Shown here: piece after piece, positions 15,627 through 25,400 of the stretch
Position numbering within the stretch: position 1 is the first letter of the stretch
How the letters are laid out: the number at the start of each line of letters is the position of its first letter
NCBI GenBank assembly: GCA_964567665.1
Contig: CAZMNN010000024.1
Span: 1-36,689 of the forward strand
Direction of reading: 5' to 3'
Source of the DNA: UBA1731 sp964567665
GTDB taxonomy: Bacteria; Verrucomicrobiota; Kiritimatiellia; RFP12; UBA1067
DNA: 36,689 nucleotides
Program-made: the position numbers and the translations under genes
The notes under the pieces: generated by a model
The model's input: the letters and a program-made list of their open reading frames with translations, nothing else
The model's database searches: none
What the model was told of the DNA's origin: nothing

Positions 15627-16564
15627 CACTTAGCCCCCTTCCTTTTTGCCTTTGCCTTGGCGTCCGCATCCTCTGGAGGGGTGCGGAAGTCGTACACCTT
15701 CACCGTCATGGTGACATCAAACTCGGCGTTCACCGCAGGATCGGTGACAAGACGGTTCTCCTTGCGGCTCTCGTCAACCTTCGGCTCTTCAGCCACCAGT
15801 GCGCGTCCGCGACCGCGACGACCGCGACCCTGCGCGACATCCTTCTTGCCGTCAGACGAAAGGCGCGGAGTGATCTTGTCGCCGGTCTCCTTGAACGAAA
15901 AGCCGGTGACGGCCACGAAACGCTGCGATGCGGCAAGCGCGTTCACAACCTTGACAAGCCCTGCGGGGCGCGTGGCGAACGTGACGGTGTAGTCGAGATG
16001 GCGAGCGCACTCGGCGTCTGGCTTCGGGTCGTGGCGCACAAGCGCCTTGACCTCCTTCACTCCGGACACGGCAAGATCCTCGGCGAAGCTCTCGATGAAA
16101 TCGAGCTGAGCAGCCAGCACCGGCACATCGTCCTTGAGCGGGAGCGCGTCAGTCTCGCCCAGATACTTGTCGAACCCGAAGAAGAACGTCGGCGCGGAAA
16201 GCTTTCCATCGACTTCGCCGGGAAGCGACTGAAGACGGCGGATTGTGGACTGAAGTCTCTGCTTGAACACTGACGGCGATTCGGACGGCAATTCCTTGTC
16301 ACCGCGTCCAGCGAGCGAGAATGCGGCATCATACCACGCACCCCACGTCACCTCGTTCGACTTCACGCTCGCAATGGATGCGGCGGACGGGAAGACCGGC
16401 GCATCGTTGAAGCGGCGGAACGCATCGTTCTCGCTTTGAAGCTTCTCCTCGGCCTCCGTGCGTGTGCTTGAAGCATCAAACGCAAAATAGCCCAAGGTTG
16501 CGGCAAGCAACGCCCACACGCCGAGCAGGGCGAAACCGATTTTCTTCACTTTGTCGGGATTCAT
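15626..16564 (-). CDS. PilO-like inner-membrane/periplasmic protein (Amuc_1100-like)
   Basis: This 312-residue protein has one N-terminal transmembrane helix (about 9-29), a coiled-coil stretch (about 33-50) and two alpha/beta domains, the layout of PilO. Length (Amuc_1100 has 317), helix position and several segments fit Amuc_1100: VFKQRLQSTIRRLQSL, the LGF/FGF region before a long helix (AQLDFIESFAEDLAVSGVKE), RHDPKPD, and a final FDVTMTVKVYDF strand. A basic Arg/Gly loop (QGRGRRGRGR, about 240-250) and a charged tail (DAKAKAKRKGAK) are additions. In the Akkermansia locus this protein is an abundant envelope component linked to pili. The ATG overlaps the PilM stop (ATGA), so the two are coupled. 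Confidence 0.8.
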   Translation of the reverse strand: MNPDKVKKIGFALLGVWALLAATLGYFAFDASSTRTEAEEKLQSENDAFRRFNDAPVFPSAASIASVKSNEVTWGAWYDAAFSLAGRGDKELPSESPSVFKQRLQSTIRRLQSLPGEVDGKLSAPTFFFGFDKYLGETDALPLKDDVPVLAAQLDFIESFAEDLAVSGVKEVKALVRHDPKPDAECARHLDYTVTFATRPAGLVKVVNALAASQRFVAVTGFSFKETGDKITPRLSSDGKKDVAQGRGRRGRGRALVAEEPKVDESRKENRLVTDPAVNAEFDVTMTVKVYDFRTPPEDADAKAKAKRKGAK

Positions 16565-18297
16565 CTGCGGGACCCCCTCTTCTTCTTGGAGACAGGCTTC
16601 TTCGCGTTCGGATTCGCCGACGGCGGCGGAGCGAACGACAGTTCAATGGAGAACTCAGAGAGGACGCCTTTTGCATTCACGTCCTTCTGCGAAGCGACCT
16701 TGACGGATTCGGGAACGATGCTGCGTATCGTCTTGAGCGAAGCCGCAACGATCTCCTCCGCAGTCATCTTCACGCCTGCGTTCTGCTTCTGATGCGCACC
16801 CTCCAGCTCGGAGAGCGCATCACGCCATCCGCGCACCGTTATGCGCGTAAGCGGCAAGGCATCCTCGTCGTCACCTTTCGGCGGCACGGTCTCCCAGGCG
16901 GTGAGCCACATCCCCGGCAAGAGGGAGCGGCGCACAGTCGCAAGCCCGGAAAGCACAGAGAAACGAGATGCCATCAGCTTCTGGAACGCATCGCTTCTGG
17001 AAAGCTCCTCGTCCGCCTTCTTCTGCTCTGCCTTCAACTTCGTCTCAAGTTGACGCAGGGAGCTGTTGCGATCCTCGACCGCCGCAGTCTCGGCCTCGGC
17101 TACCGCCTTGAGGCGCACCTCGCCCATTATGTACAGACCCAGCGCCGCAAGAACCGCAACCGCGCCGACCGCAATGAACGGAATCCGCTTTATGGTACGC
17201 GCCTGCTCAACAAGCGCCGGAGGCATCAGGTTTATGGAGATAGATGCATCAGGGGTTGCGCGAAGCGCAAGACCTACGGATTCCGCAAGCGTGAACGCAT
17301 CCGTCTCCAACGCATTCGTATCAATCTTCGGACCGAAAGTGACGCCGCCGAACGGATTGAGGAAATCCACATCGATCTTCAGCGTTTCGCGGAAGAACTC
17401 GTCGATCTGCGGAAGCACCGCGCTGCCGCCCGTGAGAAACAGGCGACGCGGAGCGGATCCGCCCTGCTGGGAACGATAGAAGTTGATAGAGCGAAGGATC
17501 TCGGCATGGAGGCGCGTAAGCGTGGCGCGGACGATCTTCGAGATCCTGTCGGACATCTCGTCCTCATCCTCCGTAACGCCGCCGAGCGAGACGTATCCGC
17601 GCTCGCGCTTTAGCGCCTCAGCCTCGTCGAACGTGCAGGAGAACGACTGCGCAATCTCCTTCGTTATGGCGTTGCCGGCGACAGGGATGGACCTGAGATA
17701 TATCTTCTCGTCCTCGACGAGTATGAGCGACGTGGTCTTCGCACCGATGTCAAGCACGACCGTACCGCCCTCAAGTCCGGGATAGGAGCGGCGCAACGCA
17801 TTGAGCACGGCCATGGGACCGGCATCAACCAGCACTGGGGTGAATCCCGCCGCCGCGACCGCATCCGTCACCTTCGTGACCTGATCGAGCTTAGCCGCTA
17901 CGATCATCGCGGCGGAATCGCCCTCTGCGGTCTGCCCAAGGAACTGGTGGTCGAAGACTATGTCGTCTATCGGAAACGGAACTTCCTGCTCCACCTCGTA
18001 GCGGACAAGCTCCTCAAGCTTGTCGCCCTGCACGGGCGGGAACTTTGCGAAGCGCGGAAACACCATCTGACCGTTGAGGGCCAGATAGAGCGGGCCAGGT
18101 TTGATTCCGGCAGCGGACGCCGCCTCGCGGAGCGCAGGAGTGAGTACGGCCTCAGCCGCACCTTCCGCCTCCCAGTCAAGCCCGGCAAGCGAAGCCGTGC
18201 CGTACGCCGTGAGGACGGGGCTGCCCGTCCCCTTCAGGACGTACTCGGCCAGCACCGCCTGCGATGCTCCGATGTTAAGAGTTGCTATCTTGGACAT
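16561..18297 (-). CDS. PilM-PilN-like fusion protein (Amuc_1101-like)
   Basis: Residues about 1-345 form an actin-like ATPase of the PilM/FtsA family: FPRFAKFPPVQGDKLEELVRY, VEQEVPFPIDDIVFDHQFLG, the phosphate loop VVLDIGAKTTSLILVED, and LFLTGGSAVLPQIDEFF. A transmembrane helix follows at about 371-390, then a coiled coil (about 395-440) and a periplasmic alpha/beta domain of PilN/PilO type, ending in a strongly basic tail (KKPVSKKKRGSRR). In classical type IV pilus systems PilM and PilN are separate partners that join cytoplasm and periplasm; here they appear to be one chain of 578 residues. The ATG at 18297 has only a weak GGGA upstream, 24 bases after the Amuc_1102-like stop. It overlaps the next gene by four bases. 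Confidence 0.85.
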   Translation of the reverse strand: MSKIATLNIGASQAVLAEYVLKGTGSPVLTAYGTASLAGLDWEAEGAAEAVLTPALREAASAAGIKPGPLYLALNGQMVFPRFAKFPPVQGDKLEELVRYEVEQEVPFPIDDIVFDHQFLGQTAEGDSAAMIVAAKLDQVTKVTDAVAAAGFTPVLVDAGPMAVLNALRRSYPGLEGGTVVLDIGAKTTSLILVEDEKIYLRSIPVAGNAITKEIAQSFSCTFDEAEALKRERGYVSLGGVTEDEDEMSDRISKIVRATLTRLHAEILRSINFYRSQQGGSAPRRLFLTGGSAVLPQIDEFFRETLKIDVDFLNPFGGVTFGPKIDTNALETDAFTLAESVGLALRATPDASISINLMPPALVEQARTIKRIPFIAVGAVAVLAALGLYIMGEVRLKAVAEAETAAVEDRNSSLRQLETKLKAEQKKADEELSRSDAFQKLMASRFSVLSGLATVRRSLLPGMWLTAWETVPPKGDDEDALPLTRITVRGWRDALSELEGAHQKQNAGVKMTAEEIVAASLKTIRSIVPESVKVASQKDVNAKGVLSEFSIELSFAPPPSANPNAKKPVSKKKRGSRR

Positions 18298-18321
18298 AAT
18301 GTATCCCGGTTTGTCTGCTGA

Positions 18322-19038
18322 TTACTGCCGGACCATCTCGTAGTCGTCCGGATTGATGAGCGCAAAAATCGTCTTCGAACGGTCAAGAAGCCCCTGACGG
18401 CGCGTGATGAGCGGTGTGCCCTTCTTGTCCTTGGCGGAGAACACCTGATCGCTTGCCCACCATTCGTCGGGCATCTTCAGGTTGGAGGCGCCCTCATCCT
18501 GTCCGTCAAGCGTATCGCCCTCCTTGTTCGTTATGCGCACGGAGATGACAACCGGCTCGCCGTAGCGTTCAAGCACGCTTGGAGGCAGGACGCAGCTGGC
18601 GGCATGGCTTCCTTTGGGGACATTCATGTAGCGCACAGCGACGGTGTAGTAGGAATACTGCGACACCGGTTCCTTGTCCTTTGCGGGTTTATCGCGCTGC
18701 TTCGCGCTCTTCGCATCGAGAAGAACGTGCCATGTGACGGTAAGCTCGTCAAGCCAGTCCGCCGCCGTCTGGTATTCAAGCTCCGGCACAATCCACTGGC
18801 GCGGCTTTTTGAACACCTTGCCGAGATAGCTGCTTCCGTTCGCCGTAGGGGCGGACTGCAGACAGGCCGATCCAAGCGAGGCCTTGCGCACAATCTGCAC
18901 ACGGGCATCCTTGCCCTGCGCAACCGCCGCGCCGCCGTCCGCGCCGACAGCCCCGCGCCGCGTGGTGCTCCGGCGACTCTGCGCTCCGGCCATAAGCGTC
19001 ACCATGGCCATCATCGATACGACAATCAGTTTGTTCAT
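18322..19038 (-). CDS. Secreted protein of the pilus/secretion cassette (Amuc_1102-like)
   Basis: This 238-residue protein has a signal peptide (MNKLIVVSMMAMVTLMAGA, cleavage before QSRR) and an Arg/Ala/Gly-rich segment to about 45. A beta-rich domain follows, with LDELTVTWHVLLD, YSYYTVAVRYMNVPKG and VVISVRITNKEGDT. The end, RSKTIFALINPDDYEMVRQ, is charged. I do not recognise a named domain from sequence alone. The assignment rests on being the small exported protein at the head of the PilM/1100/1099/secretin cluster, as Amuc_1102 is. It has the best ribosome site of the cluster (AAAGGAG, about nine bases before ATG). It starts 34 bases after kdsD. Confidence 0.65.
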   Translation of the reverse strand: MNKLIVVSMMAMVTLMAGAQSRRSTTRRGAVGADGGAAVAQGKDARVQIVRKASLGSACLQSAPTANGSSYLGKVFKKPRQWIVPELEYQTAADWLDELTVTWHVLLDAKSAKQRDKPAKDKEPVSQYSYYTVAVRYMNVPKGSHAASCVLPPSVLERYGEPVVISVRITNKEGDTLDGQDEGASNLKMPDEWWASDQVFSAKDKKGTPLITRRQGLLDRSKTIFALINPDDYEMVRQ

Positions 19039-19072
19039 GGTCTGTCTCCTTTCGGTTTTGCTTTGCGTTATC

Positions 19073-20071
19073 TCAAATCACCTTCATCTTCGGCAGATCC
19101 TGGATGTCAACCAGACCCGCCACATGCCCGTCTCCGTCCACCACGGGCAGATCGTCAATCCGCAGCTTCTCGAACACGCGCACGATGTCGGCGGCATACG
19201 CCGTGTCGCGAATGGATTTTGGGTTCTTCGTCATAACCTCCGCCACCGGCGTTGACAGCGTCGTCGCGGCATCCGCCGCGCTGCGCTCCGAGACCATGCG
19301 GCGGAAATCGCCGTCCGTAAAGATGCCGAGAAGACGTCCATCCGCATCGGCGACCACGGCGCTGCCCGACTTCGCCTTTGTCATCGCCATGAGCGACTGC
19401 AGAACGGTCGCGGCGGGGCCGACCAACGCGAAGTCGCCTCCCTTGCGCATGACGTCAGTCGCCTTGAGGGTGAGGGCGCGTCCGATTGCACCGGCGGGAT
19501 GGTTTCCGGCGTACTCCTCCACCGTGAACTTCCTCGCCTCCACCATGGACATGGCAAGTGCATCACCCATCGCCATCGTCGCCGTCGCAGAATTCGTGGG
19601 AGCCATACCGAAGGGACAGGCCTCCGCGCCGCACGGCACGGGAAGGGTGATGTCGCTCGCCTTCGCAAGCGTGGAGTCGGGATTGCCGGTTACCGCTACA
19701 ATCTTCAGTCCATGACGACGTATCGCCGGAAGAAGACGCAGAATCTCGTCCGACTCTCCGGAGAACGAAAGCGCAATCAACATGTCGCGAGGAGCGGTCA
19801 TGCCGAGATCGCCGTGCATCGCCTGCACAGGATTGAGGACAATGGAGCGTGTTCCCGTGGATGCGAACACGGCACTCATCTTCTCCGCCACATGAAGACT
19901 TTTGCCGACACCCGTGACAACTATGAGACCGCCCGACTCAAGCGTGTCGAGCATGAGCCGCACCGTCGCGATAAAGGCGTCGCCGAGCGAATCGCGGGTC
20001 TTCTGCAGACCGGCGACCTCCACATCGAAGACGCGCTTCGCGCAGGCAAGTATGGCATTCGTGTCCGACAT
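19073..20071 (-). CDS. kdsD: Arabinose-5-phosphate isomerase KdsD/KpsF family
   Basis: The enzyme converts ribulose-5-phosphate to arabinose-5-phosphate, the first step of Kdo synthesis for LPS. The 332-residue protein has an N-terminal SIS sugar-phosphate domain (about 35-180; VVTGVGKSLHVAEKMSAVF, QAMHGDLGM, ALSFSGESDEILRLLP). A pair of CBS domains follows (about 205-332; TDVMRKGGDFALV, GIFTDGDFRRM, VAEVMTKNPKSI, DLPVVDGDG). This is the full family layout. I chose ATG 20071 (MSDTNAILACAKR); the longer frame to 20167 overlaps pta and has no family resemblance in its first 32 residues. There is no clear Shine-Dalgarno sequence. It starts 16 bases after the pta stop. Confidence 0.9.
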   Translation of the reverse strand: MSDTNAILACAKRVFDVEVAGLQKTRDSLGDAFIATVRLMLDTLESGGLIVVTGVGKSLHVAEKMSAVFASTGTRSIVLNPVQAMHGDLGMTAPRDMLIALSFSGESDEILRLLPAIRRHGLKIVAVTGNPDSTLAKASDITLPVPCGAEACPFGMAPTNSATATMAMGDALAMSMVEARKFTVEEYAGNHPAGAIGRALTLKATDVMRKGGDFALVGPAATVLQSLMAMTKAKSGSAVVADADGRLLGIFTDGDFRRMVSERSAADAATTLSTPVAEVMTKNPKSIRDTAYAADIVRVFEKLRIDDLPVVDGDGHVAGLVDIQDLPKMKVI

Positions 20072-20087
20072 GTTGCGAATCGTGACT

Positions 20088-21125
20088 TTATTTGGATGCG
20101 GACTGCAGAAGGGTGACGCAGATTGTGCCGACGATGTCCTCGGCCGAGCAGCCGCGTGAAAGGTCATTCATCGCCTTGGCGAGACCCTGGAGGTTCGGGC
20201 CGATGGCCTTTGCGCCGCCAAGCCTCTGCGCAATCTTGTAGCCGATGTTGCCCGCCTGGAGATCCGGGAAGATGAACACGTTGGCGTTGCCCTGAATCAC
20301 GCCATCAGGATTCTTGAGCTGCCCGACAGAAGGCACGAGCGCGGCATCGAACTGCATCTCGCCATCCATCGCAATGCCCGCCGCCTCGAACTTCGGCCGC
20401 GCAAGTTCGACAGCCTTCTGCACCTTCTCAACGAGCGGACCAGCGGCGCTGCCCTTCGTGGAGAACGAAAGGTAGGCGACACGCGGTGCGCAGCCGGTGA
20501 GATCGCGGTATGTCTGCGCAGTCGCAAGACCGATGTCCACAAGCTGTTCAGCCGTCGGATCCGGAATGACGGCACAGTCACCGAACGCAAGCACAGAGTC
20601 GCCAGACGGAGTCGGATCCTTCAAATCCATGATGAAGCAGGACGAGGCCGTCTTCACGCCCGGCTGGGTGCCGAGCGTATGGAACGCCGCCCTGAGCATA
20701 TCGCCGGTGGATGCTATCGATCCGGCGACAAGACCGTTCACGCGGCCAAGCTTCACCATCATCCCACCGAAATAAATCCGCTTGGTGCGAAGCGTCTTCT
20801 GGGCGCCGGCGAGATCGATGAGCTTCTGCTTCTCCGCTGGCTTGCGCGACTCCTTCGCGTTCCAGGCCTCAAGATAAGCGGTCTCAAGTTCGGCGTCGCC
20901 CTGCGTGTAGTCGATCGTCCTGATGCCGCGATCCGCGAGCTTAAGGCCGGCCTTCGCCTCTGCCGCCGCTATCTCCTCCGCAGTTCCGAGCACGACGGGA
21001 GTGCAGATCTTGCGGTCGACACAGGCACAGGCTGCGGTTATCACACGGGCATCCATGCCTTCGGGAAGCACAACAGTGCCGTTGAGGGCGGAAGCCTTTT
21101 CGATTATCTTGTCAATTGCGTTCAT
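20088..21125 (-). CDS. pta: Phosphate acetyltransferase, single-domain type
   Basis: Pta interconverts acetyl-CoA and acetyl phosphate. The 345-residue protein is the short form with only the catalytic PTA_PTB domain: LNGTVVLPEGMDARVITAA at the start, VNGLVAGSIASTGDMLRAAF, and near the end QGNANVFIFPDLQAGNIGYK and GPNLQGLAKAMNDLSRGCS. These are family hallmarks. ATG 21125 is preferred over the GTG at 21179, which would overlap the ackA stop and add an unrelated 18-residue leader. The gene follows ackA by 50 bases containing a short tandem octamer repeat. With ackA it forms the acetate and ATP branch of fermentation. Confidence 0.93.
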   Translation of the reverse strand: MNAIDKIIEKASALNGTVVLPEGMDARVITAACACVDRKICTPVVLGTAEEIAAAEAKAGLKLADRGIRTIDYTQGDAELETAYLEAWNAKESRKPAEKQKLIDLAGAQKTLRTKRIYFGGMMVKLGRVNGLVAGSIASTGDMLRAAFHTLGTQPGVKTASSCFIMDLKDPTPSGDSVLAFGDCAVIPDPTAEQLVDIGLATAQTYRDLTGCAPRVAYLSFSTKGSAAGPLVEKVQKAVELARPKFEAAGIAMDGEMQFDAALVPSVGQLKNPDGVIQGNANVFIFPDLQAGNIGYKIAQRLGGAKAIGPNLQGLAKAMNDLSRGCSAEDIVGTICVTLLQSASK

Positions 21126-21133
21126 GTTGGCTT

Positions 21134-21165
21134 TTCGATTTATCGATTTGTCGGTTGTTCGATTC
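21134..21165. repeat. Four imperfect 8-base tandem units between ackA and pta
   Basis: The units read TTCGATTT, ATCGATTT, GTCGGTTG and TTCGATTC, keeping TCG at positions 2-4. They fill most of the 50-base gap. No function is evident. They may be a slippage product that spaces pta from ackA. Confidence 0.4.
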
Positions 21166-21175
21166 TCGACAAAAC

Positions 21176-22399
21176 TCACTTCGCTTCATTCAGCACGCGC
21201 ACAGTGTCACGCGCAATCATCAGCTCTTCGTTCGTCGGAATCACGACAACAGGAATCTTCGAATCCTTCGTCGAGATTGTGCCGAGTTCGCCATGCAACT
21301 TGGCGTTCGCCGCCTTGTCCAGCTTGATGCCGAGCGCGCCAAGACGCTTCACGATCTGGGCGCGGGCCTCGGTGGAGTTCTCGCCGATACCGCCCGTCAT
21401 CACGATCGCGTCTGCGCCGCCGACAAGCGTGTTGTACCCACCGACATAGAGCGCACAGCGGTGTCCGAACATCTCAAGCGCGGTGATAGAGGCGATGTCG
21501 CCCTTCTCCGCCTTCTCGCACATATCGCGGCAGTCTCCGCCCTGACATCCAGTCAACGCCTGGAATCCGCTCTTCTTGTTGAGAAGCGTATCCATCTCGT
21601 CCGGTGAAAGCCCCTTCTCCTTCATGATGGCAAGCACCGCAGCGGCATCGATGTCGCCGCAACGCGTCCCCATGATAAGACCGGCAAGCGGGGTAAGCCC
21701 CATCGTTGTATCCATGACCTCGCCGTTCTTGACGGCAGCCATCGACGAACCGTTGCCGAGGTGGCAGGTCACGAGATTTACCTTCTTCAGAGGTTTCTTG
21801 AGCCACTTTGCGGCGGCGAGCGTGACGAACTTGTGGCTCGTGCCGTGGAATCCGTACTTGCGGATGCCGAACTTTTCGTAGAACTCAGGCGATATCGCAT
21901 ACAGCGCCGCACAGTCCGGCATCGTCTGATGGAAGGCGGTGTCGAACACGCCGACATTGGGAACGCCCTTGAATATCTTGCGGCAAGCCTTCACGCCGCC
22001 AAGGTTCGGCGGCATGTGAAGCGGACCGAACTTGACGAGCTTTTCACAAGCAGCAAGCGTCTTGGTGTCCATGAGCGCGGAATCCTTGAACACCTCCGCG
22101 CCATGCAGGATGCGATGACCAATGGCATCGATTTCCTTGAGCGACTTGATCACGCCGTCCTTCGGATCGGAGATGGCGGCGACAACGGCCTTCAACGCCT
22201 CGGCGTGGTCAGGGGCAGAGATGTCCTTGGGCATCTTCTCCCCGCCAGCCTTCTGGTAGACGAGCCGACTGCCTGGAATGCCGATGCGCTCCACCAATCC
22301 CTTGCAGAGCATCCTCTCGCCCTTCATGTCGAAGAGCATGTACTTGAGAGAGGACGACCCTGCGTTTACGACGAGTACCTTGCGAATCTGCCTTTTCAT
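21176..22399 (-). CDS. ackA: Acetate kinase
   Basis: Acetate kinase makes ATP and acetate from acetyl phosphate. The 407-residue protein carries the family motifs: VLVVNAGSSSLKYMLFD at the start, GHRILHGAEVF, GVFDTAFHQTMP, KYGFHGTSHKFV, TCHLGNGSSMAAV, DTTMGLTPLAGLIMGTRCGD, and TGGIGENSTEAR. The length is normal. I chose the ATG at 22399 because AGAAGG sits seven bases upstream; a GTG at 22417 would overlap the giant-protein stop. It begins 14 bases after that stop, so a housekeeping metabolic gene is directly downstream of the 12.6-kb surface-protein gene, with no terminator between. Confidence 0.96.
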   Translation of the reverse strand: MKRQIRKVLVVNAGSSSLKYMLFDMKGERMLCKGLVERIGIPGSRLVYQKAGGEKMPKDISAPDHAEALKAVVAAISDPKDGVIKSLKEIDAIGHRILHGAEVFKDSALMDTKTLAACEKLVKFGPLHMPPNLGGVKACRKIFKGVPNVGVFDTAFHQTMPDCAALYAISPEFYEKFGIRKYGFHGTSHKFVTLAAAKWLKKPLKKVNLVTCHLGNGSSMAAVKNGEVMDTTMGLTPLAGLIMGTRCGDIDAAAVLAIMKEKGLSPDEMDTLLNKKSGFQALTGCQGGDCRDMCEKAEKGDIASITALEMFGHRCALYVGGYNTLVGGADAIVMTGGIGENSTEARAQIVKRLGALGIKLDKAANAKLHGELGTISTKDSKIPVVVIPTNEELMIARDTVRVLNEAK

Positions 22400-22413
22400 C
22401 GCGCAACCTTCTT

Positions 22414-25400
22414 TCACTGGACTATCTCAACCTTGAAGAATCCCTTGGAGGCATCAAGCCCAAGGTCGGAAAGCGCCTTTGTGAAGACCGCTCCCGCAGA
22501 TGCATCCTCCACTTCGAACTCAATCGGCTCGCGGATTTCCCTCCACTCGCCACCGAGCGTGGCGGCGTACCTCACAACGAGCGTAGCTTTGACCTTGCCG
22601 TCGGAGACGAACACCGTGCTGCCGGCGAGCGGATCGACCGCATCGGCGGAGAGCGTGAGCGCCACATTCCCGTCCACAAGCTGGAGCGACGTGACGGTGA
22701 GGGTTGTGCCGTCAATCTCAGGATCAACCGATTCCACATTCGCCATGAGAGCGGCAAGAGGACGCGATATGCCGAAGCCGGACGTGGAGAACAGACCGAT
22801 CGACGCACCTCCGTTGATCAGATCGTCAATTGCGCTCTGGAGATTCGGGTTGACGGAGATGTAGCCGTTGTGCTCGTTCTCCATCGGCCCCTTCTTCAGC
22901 AGGAAGTCCTTCTTGTTCGTTCCCGCCGTGTCGTACTCGTAGATGTCAGGCAGACAGTCCTGATCGACATCGGTGTCCTCAACGTACACTTTGACCGTCT
23001 GCGGCTTCGTACCGGCGCCGACCGTGACCGAGAGTGGCGCGAAGATAGCGCTGGTTCCGTCTTCGCCACCGGCACGTGCGCAGTAGTAGCCCCACGATTC
23101 CCAGTCGCTTCTCTCGAAGTCGCCATCAGAATCGATGTAGGCGCGAATGTAGTACGTTCCGGCGTCAAGGCCGATGATCGTCGCATTCACAGTATCGCCA
23201 ACATTCGTAACGCTCACAAGGTTCGTGACGAAGGTGCGGCCAGCAGGATCGCCCGTGAAGTCAGGCGTGGTGAAAGCCTCGACACGCAACGTCCCGGCGG
23301 TGTTCGCAACAGAACCGTCAATCACGCCGGGGCCGTAGTACTTGACCGCCGCGCTGATGGCGTACTTGCCGGCAACGTTGACCTCATCCGTGCCATAGAC
23401 GTTCATGCGGAACGAACGTGCTTCAGACCAGTTGTCAGACTGGAACTTGGAGTTGTACACGGAGACCTGCCAAGCATAGTTCGCCTGGTTTCCGAATACC
23501 TTGCCGAGGGATGTCTGGTCTCCGACATAGAGCGGAGGCGTCCATTCGAATACGCCATTGGCATCGTGCGGCGGCAGATGAAGCTTGCCGGAGTTCCACA
23601 CGACCTTGCTGTCGCCATCCGTGACCCTGATTGCGAATGCGGTGAACGTCTCCGGCAGCTCCCCGCCAATCGTCCACCTGAATGTAGGACGGTTGCCGTA
23701 GAACACCGCCGCGAGTGATTCGGGCGCGACGGGGCTTGCCTTAGCCTGCGTTCTGCCGAAGGTGCGCGTAAACTGGATGTACGGAACTCCGGTCGCTGTC
23801 GCAATCTCATTTGCAATGTTAATCGGCTGCGAGTAGACACGGTATGTCATGGAGGTCAGCGGAGTTGTGGCGGTAATATTGTACTTTTCCGTCACTTCCT
23901 TCCGGAAGTTCACCCAGTCGATGTCAAGGTTGCCATCCGCAAGGAAATCCCCCTCGTGCAGATGCGAGCGATTGGAAATCTCCTTCGAGAGGATCATGCG
24001 ATTCGTCACCACCGTCACTTGATTGTACGCATCGGGCATATAGCGGTACACGTACACCATGGAAGATGTGTTCGTAGTGCCTTCATCTGAAGTATCCGAT
24101 GAGGCGAATGCCAGTCGAGGCCTCGGACACACTGGAGTCTCTTCGGTCAGGGCGATATCGAGCGAAGCGCCGCTCCAGCCTACATTGACGTCATTCACAA
24201 CTCCCATAGGCTCACCTTCAGACCAGACGCCATTCTCGTCGAGGTCAACGAACGCCACAAACGTGTTCCTGCCCTCGCGGACGTGTCCAGAATCCGCAAG
24301 CGAGAGCGTGAAGTTCCACGCGGAATCATCCGCCAGACGCACACTGTCCCAGGTAATCTTGATGTAGCTCTTGGAGAGGTCAATGTAATTGTAGGCGTTG
24401 GACACCGCAGGCCTATAGAAGCTGTACGTGCCGTCAGAAGAGTAGTACACATATCCGGAGAGTTTGGAGAGGTCGATACTGAGATCTCCTGTCAGATAGG
24501 ATATAGTGCCTACAGGTTCACTGACTTTGACGATATCCGCAGATCCCGAATCACCAGAAACGGCAGATTCCGTCAAACCGTCATGCCATGTCGTGTTCGC
24601 AGGGTTGAGGTACAGAGCCGAACCATCCTCCGCGACGGAAACCTCCGTAGCAGACCTGAACTTGACGTTTACGGTGCCCGGAACAACAGAGCCGGGACCG
24701 AGATTGACGGCCAACTGACCTTCACCCGGATTCATGCCTATCAGGCGTTCCTGCGAAAGGCCTTCCGCAGTCCCGGGGATCTTCCACGTCGCATCGACGC
24801 TGACGAGATCGGAGTCCGTATACGACTGCACGATTATCGGCTTTGTGATCGACGAGGCGTTTTCACAGGCGAGCCTGACGCTGATTGTGGGCACAGGATA
24901 CTCACGCAGCGGTTCGCCGCCGACAACGAGCGTGGCAGACCTGTCGGGCATCGTTCCGGCACGGCACTCCGCATAGTTGCTCCATCCGTCCAGATCGGGA
25001 TCGCCATACGGATCATATACTGCGGACGACACATATTCGTTGCCGTACATATTCTCCCACCAATCCTCCATGAAGTCATGATCGGAGAGAAGTTCGCCGA
25101 GATAGAGCTTGCCGACCTTACGGAAGTAGTCGTACTCCTTGCCGTCCGTCATCGCTTTGGTAGGATCGACCGATGCGAATCCAAACACTTCTGAGGCGAG
25201 GTATTCGGCGTAGTCGGCCAGTCCATCCCTGTCCTTATCGTCAAGTGTCGATCCGTCAAGCCCGTACATGTTCTGCCACCAATCCTTCACGCCATCGCTG
25301 TTGACGTCGGCGATTGCGGCGAACAGCGCATTGGTGGAGCCGTCGGGCAGGAGACCTGCGGCAAGGGCGCGGAGATACGCCTCGACCGTGGTGTAGCCGA

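Noticed and set aside
20072..20167. Longer kdsD start at 20167
   Set aside because: It would overlap the last 80 bases of pta and adds residues with no resemblance to the family.
21126..21179. GTG start for pta at 21179
   Set aside because: It overlaps the ackA stop and runs through the octamer repeat. The ATG at 21125 begins the family-like sequence.
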